From Bacillota bacterium (GTDB taxonomy: Bacteria; Bacillota; Clostridia; Clostridiales; Clostridiaceae), in NCBI GenBank assembly GCA_023440105.1, contig JAEXSY010000363.1, positions 1 to 6,030 of the forward strand: a DNA stretch of 6,030 nucleotides, given 5' to 3'. The translations under genes were made by a program, and so were the position numbers. Below, piece after piece: positions 1 through 5,825 of this stretch. How positions within the stretch are numbered: position 1 is the stretch's first letter; every line of letters begins with the position of its first letter. Under the pieces are notes generated by a model that saw nothing but the letters and a program-made list of their open reading frames with translations, was not told where the DNA came from and made no database searches.

Positions 1-704
1 ATGTTAACAGGGTAAAGTACCTCCTAGCTAGGGGAGAAATTAGCAATGCAGAAAGTGATGAGACAGTAAGTCTTAATCTACAGCCTGTAGATGAAGATTT
101 CAATTTAGTCAGCAATGTTAAGGTAGAGCCTACTAATGTATTGGTAACTGTCCCTATAAGACAGTCAAAGTTCCTTACGGTGAATGTTAAAACACAAGGA
201 GAGCTGCCCACAGGGCTGCAGTTAAAAAGTATAGAGGTAACTCCTCAAAAGATAGAAGTTATTGGTGATGAGGAAGTGCTCAATTCATTAACCACCATTG
301 ATACGGAGCCAATAGATTTATCTAAGCTGCCGTCAAATGGTGAAGTGAATGCGAAGCTTGTTATTGCTGATAAAATATCTTTAGTAGAGAATAATTCTAC
401 AGTTTTAGTGAAAATTAATACCGTGGAAAAGGTCCAAAAGACCTTCACTGTACCTATTTCTATAACAAACCTATCAGAAGGCTTTAGTAGTGAGCTAGAT
501 ACAGCCCAAGTAACCATATTAGCAGAGGCAGAAGCTGCTATAATGGAAGAGGTTACAGCTGAGGACTTCAAGGTAGAGGTAAATGCCGCTGGACTTAGAG
601 ATGGAACTCATGAACTCTCTGTTACTGTGACAACTGCTAAGACTGGTGTTAGGATAGTGAATTACGCTCCTGAGCTTGTAAATATTACTATCGTTTCTGA
701 ATAA
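1..704 (+). CDS. cdaR: CdaR-like YbbR-domain protein, regulator of the c-di-AMP synthase (5' end outside window)
   Basis: The reading frame is open from base 3 with no start in a sensible place, so the gene begins upstream; 233 residues are visible. They form tandem YbbR-type beta-rich repeats: the end of one repeat (visible residues 1-50, ending with a VEPTNVLVTVPI-like strand), a full repeat (about 53-140, with IEVTPQKIEVIGD and IDLSKLP, both typical of the family) and a last repeat (about 146-233). The N-terminal membrane anchor expected in CdaR is not in the window. In Firmicutes CdaR sits outside the membrane, contacts the membrane diadenylate cyclase CdaA and modulates c-di-AMP synthesis, usually from a cdaA-cdaR-glmM operon. 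Here the next gene is a flavoprotein, not glmM. The frame ends in three consecutive in-frame stops (TAA TGA TAA, 702-710). A TTG at 141 is internal and not a start. YbbR assignment is firm; the specific CdaR role is inferred because cdaA is not visible. Confidence 0.87.
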   Translation, partial: VNRVKYLLARGEISNAESDETVSLNLQPVDEDFNLVSNVKVEPTNVLVTVPIRQSKFLTVNVKTQGELPTGLQLKSIEVTPQKIEVIGDEEVLNSLTTIDTEPIDLSKLPSNGEVNAKLVIADKISLVENNSTVLVKINTVEKVQKTFTVPISITNLSEGFSSELDTAQVTILAEAEAAIMEEVTAEDFKVEVNAAGLRDGTHELSVTVTTAKTGVRIVNYAPELVNITIVSE

Positions 705-729
705 TGATAAAATAATATGTAATTAATAG

Positions 730-763
730 CAGCTTGAAGGGTATATACTTTTCAAGCTGTTTT
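730..763 (+). terminator. Hairpin between cdaR and the flavoprotein gene (weak terminator or leader structure)
   Basis: CAGCTTGAA (730-738) pairs perfectly with TTCAAGCTG (751-759). The stem can extend inwards through two G-U pairs and two Watson-Crick pairs to a 4-base loop. It is followed by only TTTT (760-763), then AGTGAGG. The short T-run suggests a weak or partial terminator for cdaR. The hairpin ends 7 bases before the ribosome binding site (GAGGTGA, 767-773) of the next gene, so it could also act as a leader structure. A possible extended -10 (TGATAAAAT, 705-713) lies just upstream, but its -35 is poor. Confidence 0.45.
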
Positions 764-779
764 AGTGAGGTGAGTACCA

Positions 780-2390
780 ATGACAATCAGGATAAACAAT
801 TTAATTTTAGACATTAACGAACCTGTGGAGGAATTGAAGAATAAAGCTGCAAAAAAGCTCAGAATAGCCCTAGAAGATATAAAAGAGATGAGGATAATCA
901 AGGAATCTATAGACGCTAGAAAAAAGACTTCCATTAAATTTAATTACTGTGTAGACATTGAGTCTCATAAAGAAGAAGCTGTTATGAGAAGAATAAAAGA
1001 TAGAGACGTAGTATTAGAATATACCCAGGAAGAGAAAGGTTTGGCTATGGGAGAAGTAAGGCTCCTAAAGAGACCGGTTGTGGTGGGAACTGGACCTGCA
1101 GGATTATTCGCTGCTTTAAAGCTTGCTAGAGAAGGTTACTCTCCACTTGTAATAGAAAGAGGAGAAGCTGTAGAAGATAGAAGCAAAACTGTAGCGGCAT
1201 TTTGGAAAGGTGCAGAGCTTAATACTGAGTCTAATGTTCAGTTTGGAGAAGGGGGGGCAGGCACCTTTTCCGATGGGAAGCTTACTACTAGAATTAAGGA
1301 TAAAAGATGCAGCTATATCCTTAAAGCCATGGCAGATGCTGGTGCTCCAGAGGAGATAATTTATATGGGAAAACCCCATGTAGGAACGGATATTCTTAAA
1401 AAGGTAGTAGCTAGTTTAAGAAATGAAATCATTGCTCTTGGTGGAGAGGTAAAATTTAATTCAAAGCTGGAAAAGATTAATAAAAAGGACGGGAAGGTTT
1501 ATTCAATTATCGTGAACGGGGAGGAAATCCCCTGTGAGATATTGATACTTGCTATTGGTCACAGCTCTAGAGATACCTATGAAATGCTCTATAAAGAAGG
1601 AGTATTTTTGGAGGAGAAGGCTTTTGCTATTGGTTTAAGAATAGAACACCCTCAGGAACTTATTGATAAGGCTCAATATGGAAGCTTTGCCGGTCACCCT
1701 AGGCTAAAAGCTGCCGATTATAGATTAACATACACAAGTCCTACCTTTAATAGAGGAGTCTACTCCTTCTGCATGTGTCCTGGTGGCGTTGTGGTAGCTG
1801 CAGCCTCAGAAAAGAATACAGTAGTATCTAACGGTATGAGCTATCACGATAGAGGAGAAGAGAACGCTAATTCTGCAATAGTTGTAACTGTTTCTTCAGA
1901 GGATTTTCCTGGCAATTCTCCTTTGAGAGGCATGGAGTTTCAGAGATATTATGAAGCTTTGGCCTTTAAGATGGGAGGAGAGGATTATTCTGCACCAGTA
2001 CAGCTATTAGGAGATTTCCTTGAAGATAAAGCTAGCGAAAAGCTGTTAGCTGTTAAGCCTAGTTATAAGCCTGGTTATCGCTTAGCAAACCTTAATAATC
2101 TTCTTCCTTCCTATGTAACTGGTGCAATGAAGGAGGGATTGAAGGATTTTGATAGAAAGATAAAGGGCTTTGGAGATTATGGAGCGGTTTTAACGGGAAT
2201 AGAAACTCGTACATCAGCTCCTGTAAGGATAACAAGAAATGAAGCTTTAGAGAGTATATCAGTAAGAGGCTTATTTCCTTGTGGCGAAGGTGCTGGCTAT
2301 GCAGGAGGTATCATATCTGCTGCTGTGGATGGACTTAAAGTGGCCGAGCGAATAATTGAAAAATATAGCAATAAATTTATCGCATTGTAA
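780..2390 (+). CDS. FAD-dependent oxidoreductase, COG2509-like, function unknown
   Basis: The product has 536 residues and is a probable cytosolic flavoprotein. Residues 1 to about 95 form a small lysine/glutamate-rich N-terminal domain. A Rossmann dinucleotide-binding fold follows, with GTGPAG at 103-108 and an acidic residue (E126) at the end of the second strand. Next come FGEGGAGTFSDGKLTTR (155-171), a family hallmark, and ILAIGHSSRD (256-265). A CMCPGG motif (331-336) has two cysteines one residue apart. The C-terminal GLFPCGEGAGYAGG (497-510) is the second flavin-contacting segment. This layout fits the NAD(FAD)-dependent dehydrogenases grouped as COG2509; I know of no established substrate. 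The ATG at 780 is chosen because GAGGTGA (767-773) lies 6 bases upstream. It follows cdaR by 75 bases with a hairpin between, so partial cotranscription is plausible, and a strong terminator ends it. A run of seven Gs (1251-1257) leaves the frame intact. The flavoprotein call is firm; the reaction is unknown. Confidence 0.93.
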   Translation: MTIRINNLILDINEPVEELKNKAAKKLRIALEDIKEMRIIKESIDARKKTSIKFNYCVDIESHKEEAVMRRIKDRDVVLEYTQEEKGLAMGEVRLLKRPVVVGTGPAGLFAALKLAREGYSPLVIERGEAVEDRSKTVAAFWKGAELNTESNVQFGEGGAGTFSDGKLTTRIKDKRCSYILKAMADAGAPEEIIYMGKPHVGTDILKKVVASLRNEIIALGGEVKFNSKLEKINKKDGKVYSIIVNGEEIPCEILILAIGHSSRDTYEMLYKEGVFLEEKAFAIGLRIEHPQELIDKAQYGSFAGHPRLKAADYRLTYTSPTFNRGVYSFCMCPGGVVVAAASEKNTVVSNGMSYHDRGEENANSAIVVTVSSEDFPGNSPLRGMEFQRYYEALAFKMGGEDYSAPVQLLGDFLEDKASEKLLAVKPSYKPGYRLANLNNLLPSYVTGAMKEGLKDFDRKIKGFGDYGAVLTGIETRTSAPVRITRNEALESISVRGLFPCGEGAGYAGGIISAAVDGLKVAERIIEKYSNKFIAL

Positions 2391-2443
2391 AATATTTAAC
2401 TAATAATCTAGAAATTTAATTAATAGAATATGAGAAAAGTAAC

Positions 2444-2478
2444 AATCCCTCACTAGTAAAGTGAGGGATTTTTTTTAT
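2444..2478 (+). terminator. Rho-independent terminator after the flavoprotein gene
   Basis: AATCCCTCAC (2444-2453) pairs perfectly with GTGAGGGATT (2461-2470) around a 7-base loop. An unbroken T-run follows directly, with more T-rich sequence to 2489. It separates the cdaR/flavoprotein unit from the butyrate operon. Confidence 0.94.
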
Positions 2479-2481
2479 ATA

Positions 2482-2510
2482 TTTTTTTTATTACAATAAT
2501 TTGTTAAAAT
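2482..2510 (+). promoter_or_regulatory. Candidate promoter of the buk-ptb-buk operon (extended -10)
   Basis: TGTTAAAAT (2502-2510) matches an extended -10 (TG, one base, then TAAAAT with 5 of 6 consensus bases). The -35 position 17 bases upstream (2482-2487) is only a T-run, as extended -10 promoters tolerate. Transcription would start near 2517. A competing reading is TTGAAA (2520-2525) with TAAAAT (2541-2546), but its 15-base spacing is short and the start would fall at or beyond the ribosome binding site. Some promoter is expected here because a strong terminator lies just upstream. Confidence 0.42.
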
Positions 2511-2524
2511 AGGAATGTATTGAA

Positions 2525-2538
2525 AGTATACGTTATCA
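2525..2538 (+). promoter_or_regulatory. Possible CcpA-binding cre site upstream of the first kinase
   Basis: AGTATACGTTATCA fits the cre consensus TGWAANCGNTNWCA at 9 of 11 defined positions. The right half CGNTNWCA is perfect; the mismatches are the first and fifth bases. It would lie about 8 to 21 bases downstream of the start predicted from the extended -10, where CcpA could block elongation. AT-rich sequence gives chance matches, so this is tentative. Confidence 0.3.
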
Positions 2539-2563
2539 CTTAAAATATTATGGGGGTCATACG

Positions 2564-3646
2564 ATGGAGGAAAATCTAATATTAGCTATTAATCCAGGCT
2601 CTACATCCACTAAAATTGCCTTATATAATGGACAAGAGTGTATTAAAGTAGAAAATCTTATTCATTCAAAGGAAAGCCTAATGGGTTTTGAAGATATTTA
2701 TCATCAGAAGGATTTTAGATCAGAGGTTATACTTAATTGGCTAAAGGAACAAGATTTTCATATGGGGAGACTAAGAGCCATTGTTGGAAGGGGAGGTTTA
2801 TTAAGACCGATGGCTGGTGGAACCTATGTAGTTACAGAAGCAATGCTGGAGGATTTAAAAATAGGATATCAAGGTCAGCATGCTTCAAATCTTGGAGGAA
2901 TCATCGCCAATGATATTGGAAGGAACTTAAATATTCCTGCATATATAGTAGATCCTGTAGCTGTGGATGAATTTTTAGAGGAGGCCAGGCTATCAGGTCT
3001 GCCGGAAGTAAGAAGAAAATCTTTAGTTCATGCTCTCAATATAAAGGCTACAGCAAGAAAGATTTGTGATAAAAATAACATTGATTTCACCGAAGCTTCG
3101 TTAATAGTAGCACATCTAGGAGGGGGAATATCTATAGCTCCTGTTTATAAAGGACGAATATTAGATGTGAATAATGCTAATGAAGGTGGACCCTTATCGC
3201 CAGAGAGAGCTGGTGAGGTTCCGGCAGGAGCCTTGGTAAGGCTATGCTTCAGTGGAAAATATACACAGGGTGAGATTAAGAAAAAGCTGACAAGAGAAGG
3301 GGGCCTTCTTGGCTATTTAGGTACAAATGATGCAAGAGAGGTTGTAGCAAGGATTGAAAAAGGAGATAAGGAGGCTGAGCTCATCTATAAAGCTATGGCC
3401 TATCAGATAAGCAAAGAAATCGCAGCCATGGCTACGGTTCTAAAGGGAAAGGTGGACAGAATCATAATAACTGGAGGCTTAGCCTATGGAAAGCTCCTTA
3501 TGTCCTGGATTGAGGAAAGAGTATCTTTTATTGCAGAGGTGGAGGTTGTACCTGGAGAAAATGAGATGGAATCTTTGGCTATGGGAGCTTTAAGGGTTCT
3601 TACGGGAGAAGAAGCAGCAAAAATATACGAAGACGAGGTGCTTTAG
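2564..3646 (+). CDS. buk: Butyrate kinase, divergent paralogue (possibly other short-chain or branched-chain acids)
   Basis: This 360-residue cytosolic ASKHA-fold acyl kinase belongs to the acetate/butyrate kinase family. It reversibly moves phosphate between acyl phosphate and ADP, giving a carboxylic acid and ATP. Visible motifs are INPGSTSTK (9-17, phosphate-1), VGRGG (74-78), VDPVAVDE (129-136), HALN (156-159), VAHLGGG (182-188, phosphate-2), SPERAG (212-217, catalytic Arg215), TGG (303-305, adenosine site) and PGENE (330-334). Length fits butyrate kinases (about 355 residues) rather than acetate kinases (about 400). The ATG at 2564 follows GGGGGT (2552-2557) by 6 bases. By hand alignment about 56% of residues match the second kinase at 4578. 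Just before the catalytic arginine this protein has NANEGGP where the paralogue has NALDGDGP, one residue shorter. It is the first gene of the operon, directly before ptb. The substrate may be butyrate or another acid such as isobutyrate or isovalerate; sequence alone does not decide. Confidence 0.93.
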   Translation: MEENLILAINPGSTSTKIALYNGQECIKVENLIHSKESLMGFEDIYHQKDFRSEVILNWLKEQDFHMGRLRAIVGRGGLLRPMAGGTYVVTEAMLEDLKIGYQGQHASNLGGIIANDIGRNLNIPAYIVDPVAVDEFLEEARLSGLPEVRRKSLVHALNIKATARKICDKNNIDFTEASLIVAHLGGGISIAPVYKGRILDVNNANEGGPLSPERAGEVPAGALVRLCFSGKYTQGEIKKKLTREGGLLGYLGTNDAREVVARIEKGDKEAELIYKAMAYQISKEIAAMATVLKGKVDRIIITGGLAYGKLLMSWIEERVSFIAEVEVVPGENEMESLAMGALRVLTGEEAAKIYEDEVL

Positions 3647-3647
3647 A

Positions 3648-4550
3648 GTGAGCGGTTTTGAGACTTTGATAGAAAAAGCAAGAGCAGGAATTGTAAAAAA
3701 GGTAGCAGTAGCTGTAGCACAGGATGAGCCTGTTCTTGAAGCAATAGCTGAAGCAAAAAAGTTAGGAATAGCTGACGCAGTTCTGGTGGGAGATAGAGAA
3801 AAAATCGAGGAAATAGCTGCACAGCTTGATATGGATTTATCTAAATTTGAAATTATTGAAGAAAAGAATATTAATAAGGCTGCCTTAAAGGCTGTAGAGC
3901 TTGTATCTAATGGTTATGCAGATATGGTGATGAAGGGACTTTTAGATACAGCTACCTTTTTAAGAAGCGTTTTAAATAAAGAAATAGGATTGAGAACTGG
4001 TAGACTGATGTCTCATGTTGCTGTCTTTGAAATAGAAGGTATAGACAGGCTTATATTATTAACTGATGCAGCCTTTAACACCTATCCAGATTTAAAGGCA
4101 AAGGTAGATATATTAAATAATTCAGTAGAGGTAGCTAAGGCAATTGGAATTAAGGAGCCTAAGGTTGCAGCTATCTGTGCCGTAGAGGTTGTAAATCCTG
4201 ATATGCCTGCTACCAACGATGCTGCCATGCTATCAAAAATGAATGATAGAGGACAGATAAAGGGCTGCTTGGTTGATGGACCATTGGCTGTAGATAATGC
4301 CATATCTATAGAGGCAGCAGAACATAAAAAGATATCTGGGCCAGTAGCAGGAAGAGCAGACATCATGCTTCTGCCCAATATTGAAAGTGCTAATGTTATG
4401 TATAAGACACTGACTTATACTGCAAAAACTAAGAATGGTGGGATCCTTGTAGGTACTTCAGCTCCTGTTATACTTACCTCCAGGGCAGACTCCTTTGAAA
4501 CAAAAGTAAATTCCATTGCACTGGCTGCTTTAGTCGCAGGAAATAAGTAA
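3648..4550 (+). CDS. ptb: Phosphate butyryltransferase
   Basis: Ptb exchanges CoA for phosphate on butyryl-CoA, giving butyryl phosphate for the kinases on either side. The 300-residue product fits clostridial Ptb (about 301) and resembles it throughout as I remember that sequence. Landmarks are VAVAQDEPVLEA (21-32), MKGLLDTATFLRSVLNK (95-111), TGRLMSHVAVFE (117-128), DGPLAVDNA (210-218), a PNIESANVMYKTLTY stretch (243-257), GGILVGTSAPVILTSRAD (264-281) and the typical NSIALAALVAGNK end. The start is GTG at 3648, one base after the upstream stop, with GAGGTG (3635-3640) inside the end of the kinase gene and a 7-base spacer. No ATG nearby gives a better family fit. The tight spacing suggests translational coupling with the first kinase. 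Phosphate acetyltransferase is less likely because the protein is shorter and matches Ptb motifs. Related enzymes often accept C3-C5 and branched acyl-CoAs. Confidence 0.97.
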   Translation: MSGFETLIEKARAGIVKKVAVAVAQDEPVLEAIAEAKKLGIADAVLVGDREKIEEIAAQLDMDLSKFEIIEEKNINKAALKAVELVSNGYADMVMKGLLDTATFLRSVLNKEIGLRTGRLMSHVAVFEIEGIDRLILLTDAAFNTYPDLKAKVDILNNSVEVAKAIGIKEPKVAAICAVEVVNPDMPATNDAAMLSKMNDRGQIKGCLVDGPLAVDNAISIEAAEHKKISGPVAGRADIMLLPNIESANVMYKTLTYTAKTKNGGILVGTSAPVILTSRADSFETKVNSIALAALVAGNK

Positions 4551-4577
4551 TTCACTAGCTTAATAGGGGGAATAAAA

Positions 4578-5648
4578 ATGGGCTACAAATTATTAATTAT
4601 CAATCCAGGATCCACTTCAACAAAGATAGCGGTATACGAGGATGAGAATCCATTGCTTATAGAAACTATAAGACACAGCACGGAGGAAATAAATAAGTAT
4701 CCAAGCATTTTCTCACAACTAGATTTTAGGAAAGATATAATAATCGAGGTTTTAGAAAATAAGGGAATAATGATAAGTGATTTGGATGCTATTGTAGGAA
4801 GAGGAGGGCTTTTAAAGCCTATGGTAGGTGGTACCTACAGCGTCAATGAGGTTATGCTTGAGGACTTGAAAATAGGGTATCAAGGACAGCATGCTTCTAA
4901 TTTAGGTGGCTTACTTGCTAAAGAAATTTCAGGAAGCTATAATCTACCTTCTTTTATTGTGGATCCTGTAGTAGTGGATGAACTGGATGAGGTTGCTAGA
5001 ATATCTGGGATGCCAGAGATAAATAGAATGAGTATATTTCATGCCCTAAACCAAAAAGCTGTAGCGAAAAGGTATGCAAGAGAAATGGGAAAGCCTTATG
5101 AGGAATTAAATTTAATCGTCGCCCATTTAGGGGGAGGAGTATCGGTAGGAGCTCATCAGAAAGGAAGAATAATTGATGTTAATAATGCTTTAGATGGAGA
5201 TGGTCCTTTCTCACCAGAAAGAGCTGGAAGTTTGCCTACAGGGGATTTAGTAAAGCTGTGCTTCAGTGGAAAATATACCAAGGAAGAGATATTAAAAAAG
5301 CTTTGCGGTAAGGGTGGCTTTGTGGCTTATTTGGGCACCAATGACGCTAGAGAAGTAGAGGAGGCCGCAAAGAAGGGAGAGGAAAAAGCTTCCCTCATAT
5401 TTGAAGCTTTCTGCTATCAGGTAGGAAAGTCTATAGGTGAATGCTCATCAGTATTAAAAGGGAATGTAGATGCAATAATACTTACTGGTGGTATCGCTTA
5501 TGGAAAGACTGTAACAGATAAGATCAGTGAAAGAACTGCCTGGATTGCACCGATAGTAGTATATCCTGGAGAGGATGAGATGCTTGCCTTAGCCCAAGGA
5601 GGACTCAGGGTTTTAAAGGGAGAAGAAGAGGCTAAGGAATATAAATAA
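4578..5648 (+). CDS. buk: Butyrate kinase, canonical clostridial type
   Basis: This 356-residue butyrate kinase makes butyrate and ATP from butyryl phosphate and ADP in the last step of butyrate fermentation. Motifs are INPGSTSTK (8-16), VGRGG (73-77), VDPVVVDE (128-135), HALNQK (155-160), VAHLGGG (181-187), NALDGDGPFSPERAG (203-217, catalytic Arg215), TGGIAYGK (303-310) and PGEDE (330-334). It ends in GEEEAKEYK, very like the clostridial Buk paired with Ptb as I remember it, and its length is the family norm. The ATG at 4578 follows AGGGGG (4565-4570) by 7 bases. It starts 27 bases after ptb, clearly in the same operon, and a hairpin follows its stop. All expected catalytic and nucleotide-binding residues are present. 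The ptb-buk pair formed with the preceding gene is the usual clostridial butyrate module; the extra kinase upstream is the unusual part. Confidence 0.97.
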   Translation: MGYKLLIINPGSTSTKIAVYEDENPLLIETIRHSTEEINKYPSIFSQLDFRKDIIIEVLENKGIMISDLDAIVGRGGLLKPMVGGTYSVNEVMLEDLKIGYQGQHASNLGGLLAKEISGSYNLPSFIVDPVVVDELDEVARISGMPEINRMSIFHALNQKAVAKRYAREMGKPYEELNLIVAHLGGGVSVGAHQKGRIIDVNNALDGDGPFSPERAGSLPTGDLVKLCFSGKYTKEEILKKLCGKGGFVAYLGTNDAREVEEAAKKGEEKASLIFEAFCYQVGKSIGECSSVLKGNVDAIILTGGIAYGKTVTDKISERTAWIAPIVVYPGEDEMLALAQGGLRVLKGEEEAKEYK

Positions 5649-5655
5649 ATCAGCT

Positions 5656-5692
5656 AAAGGCTCTGCTTAAATATTTTTTAGGCAGAGCCTTT
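5656..5692 (+). terminator. Hairpin ending the buk-ptb-buk operon (probable terminator)
   Basis: AAAGGCTCTGC (5656-5666) pairs perfectly with GCAGAGCCTTT (5682-5692). Inner bases (5667-5671 with 5677-5681) can add four A-T pairs and one G-T pair, leaving a 5-base loop. It starts 7 bases after the stop of the second kinase. The downstream T-run is poor (TTT inside the stem, then ATAGAT), so it is a probable but imperfect terminator, or an RNA-stabilising 3' hairpin. Confidence 0.65.
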
Positions 5693-5711
5693 ATAGATAA
5701 AATATTATAGG

Positions 5712-5740
5712 TTGAGAAAAACATTTGAAAATTCTATAGT
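5712..5740 (+). promoter_or_regulatory. Candidate sigma-A promoter 1 for the pyridoxal kinase-like gene
   Basis: TTGAGA (5712-5717), a 17-base spacer and TATAGT (5735-5740); each hexamer has 5 of 6 consensus bases. It lies between the operon hairpin and the start of the kinase gene and overlaps a second candidate promoter. Confidence 0.5.
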
Positions 5741-5752
5741 TTAAAGTACAAT
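5725..5752 (+). promoter_or_regulatory. Candidate sigma-A promoter 2 for the pyridoxal kinase-like gene
   Basis: TTGAAA (5725-5730), a 16-base spacer and TACAAT (5747-5752); each hexamer has 5 of 6 consensus bases. Transcription would start near 5759, giving a leader of about 67 bases. It overlaps promoter 1, so polymerase could occupy only one at a time. Confidence 0.55.
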
Positions 5753-5757
5753 AGAAT
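5731..5757. repeat. Inverted repeat over the promoter -10 region (possible operator)
   Basis: ATTCTAT (5731-5737) and ATAGAAT (5751-5757) are exact inverted 7-base arms separated by 13 bases. They span both candidate -10 elements, which is where a repressor would sit. The arms are AT-rich, so chance is a real alternative, and no regulator gene is visible. Confidence 0.25.
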
Positions 5758-5767
5758 AAGTGAATAA

Positions 5768-5805
5768 TCCTATACTAGAAGGGAAGAATGGAGAATTGTA
5801 TAGGA
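5768..5805 (+). repeat. Inverted repeat in the leader of the pyridoxal kinase-like gene
   Basis: TCCTATAC (5768-5775) and GTATAGGA (5798-5805) are exact 8-base inverted arms around 22 purine-rich bases. In the RNA they could form a stem ending 6 bases before the strong ribosome binding site AAGGAGGA (5812-5819). No known riboswitch class is recognisable. Confidence 0.3.
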
Positions 5806-5825
5806 GTATACAAGGAGGATAAGCA

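Noticed and set aside
141..143. TTG at 141 as a start codon of the YbbR-domain gene
   Set aside because: The frame stays open to base 3 with family-like YbbR sequence before it and no ribosome binding site, so the gene is simply cut by the window edge.
245..571. Open frames on the minus strand (also 752-934, 1116-1379, 4082-4378 and 5741-6007)
   Set aside because: They lie wholly or largely antisense to well-supported genes, resemble no family I know and have no convincing ribosome binding sites; they are composition shadows.
2501..2518. Rex redox-repressor site upstream of the butyrate operon
   Set aside because: Only the left half TTGTTAA is present; the partner position has about 2 of 7 expected bases, and the half-site is explained by the extended -10.
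2391..2563. Spo0A box (TGNCGAA) upstream of the butyrate operon
   Set aside because: No match on either strand, although some clostridial ptb promoters are thought to be under Spo0A control.
2564..5648. Acetate kinase and phosphate acetyltransferase (ackA-pta) instead of buk-ptb
   Set aside because: Both kinases are about 40 residues shorter than acetate kinases and carry butyrate-kinase motifs; the transferase matches Ptb along its whole length.
2564..5648. Assembly duplication of one kinase gene
   Set aside because: The copies differ at about 44% of residues and throughout their DNA, so they are true paralogues.
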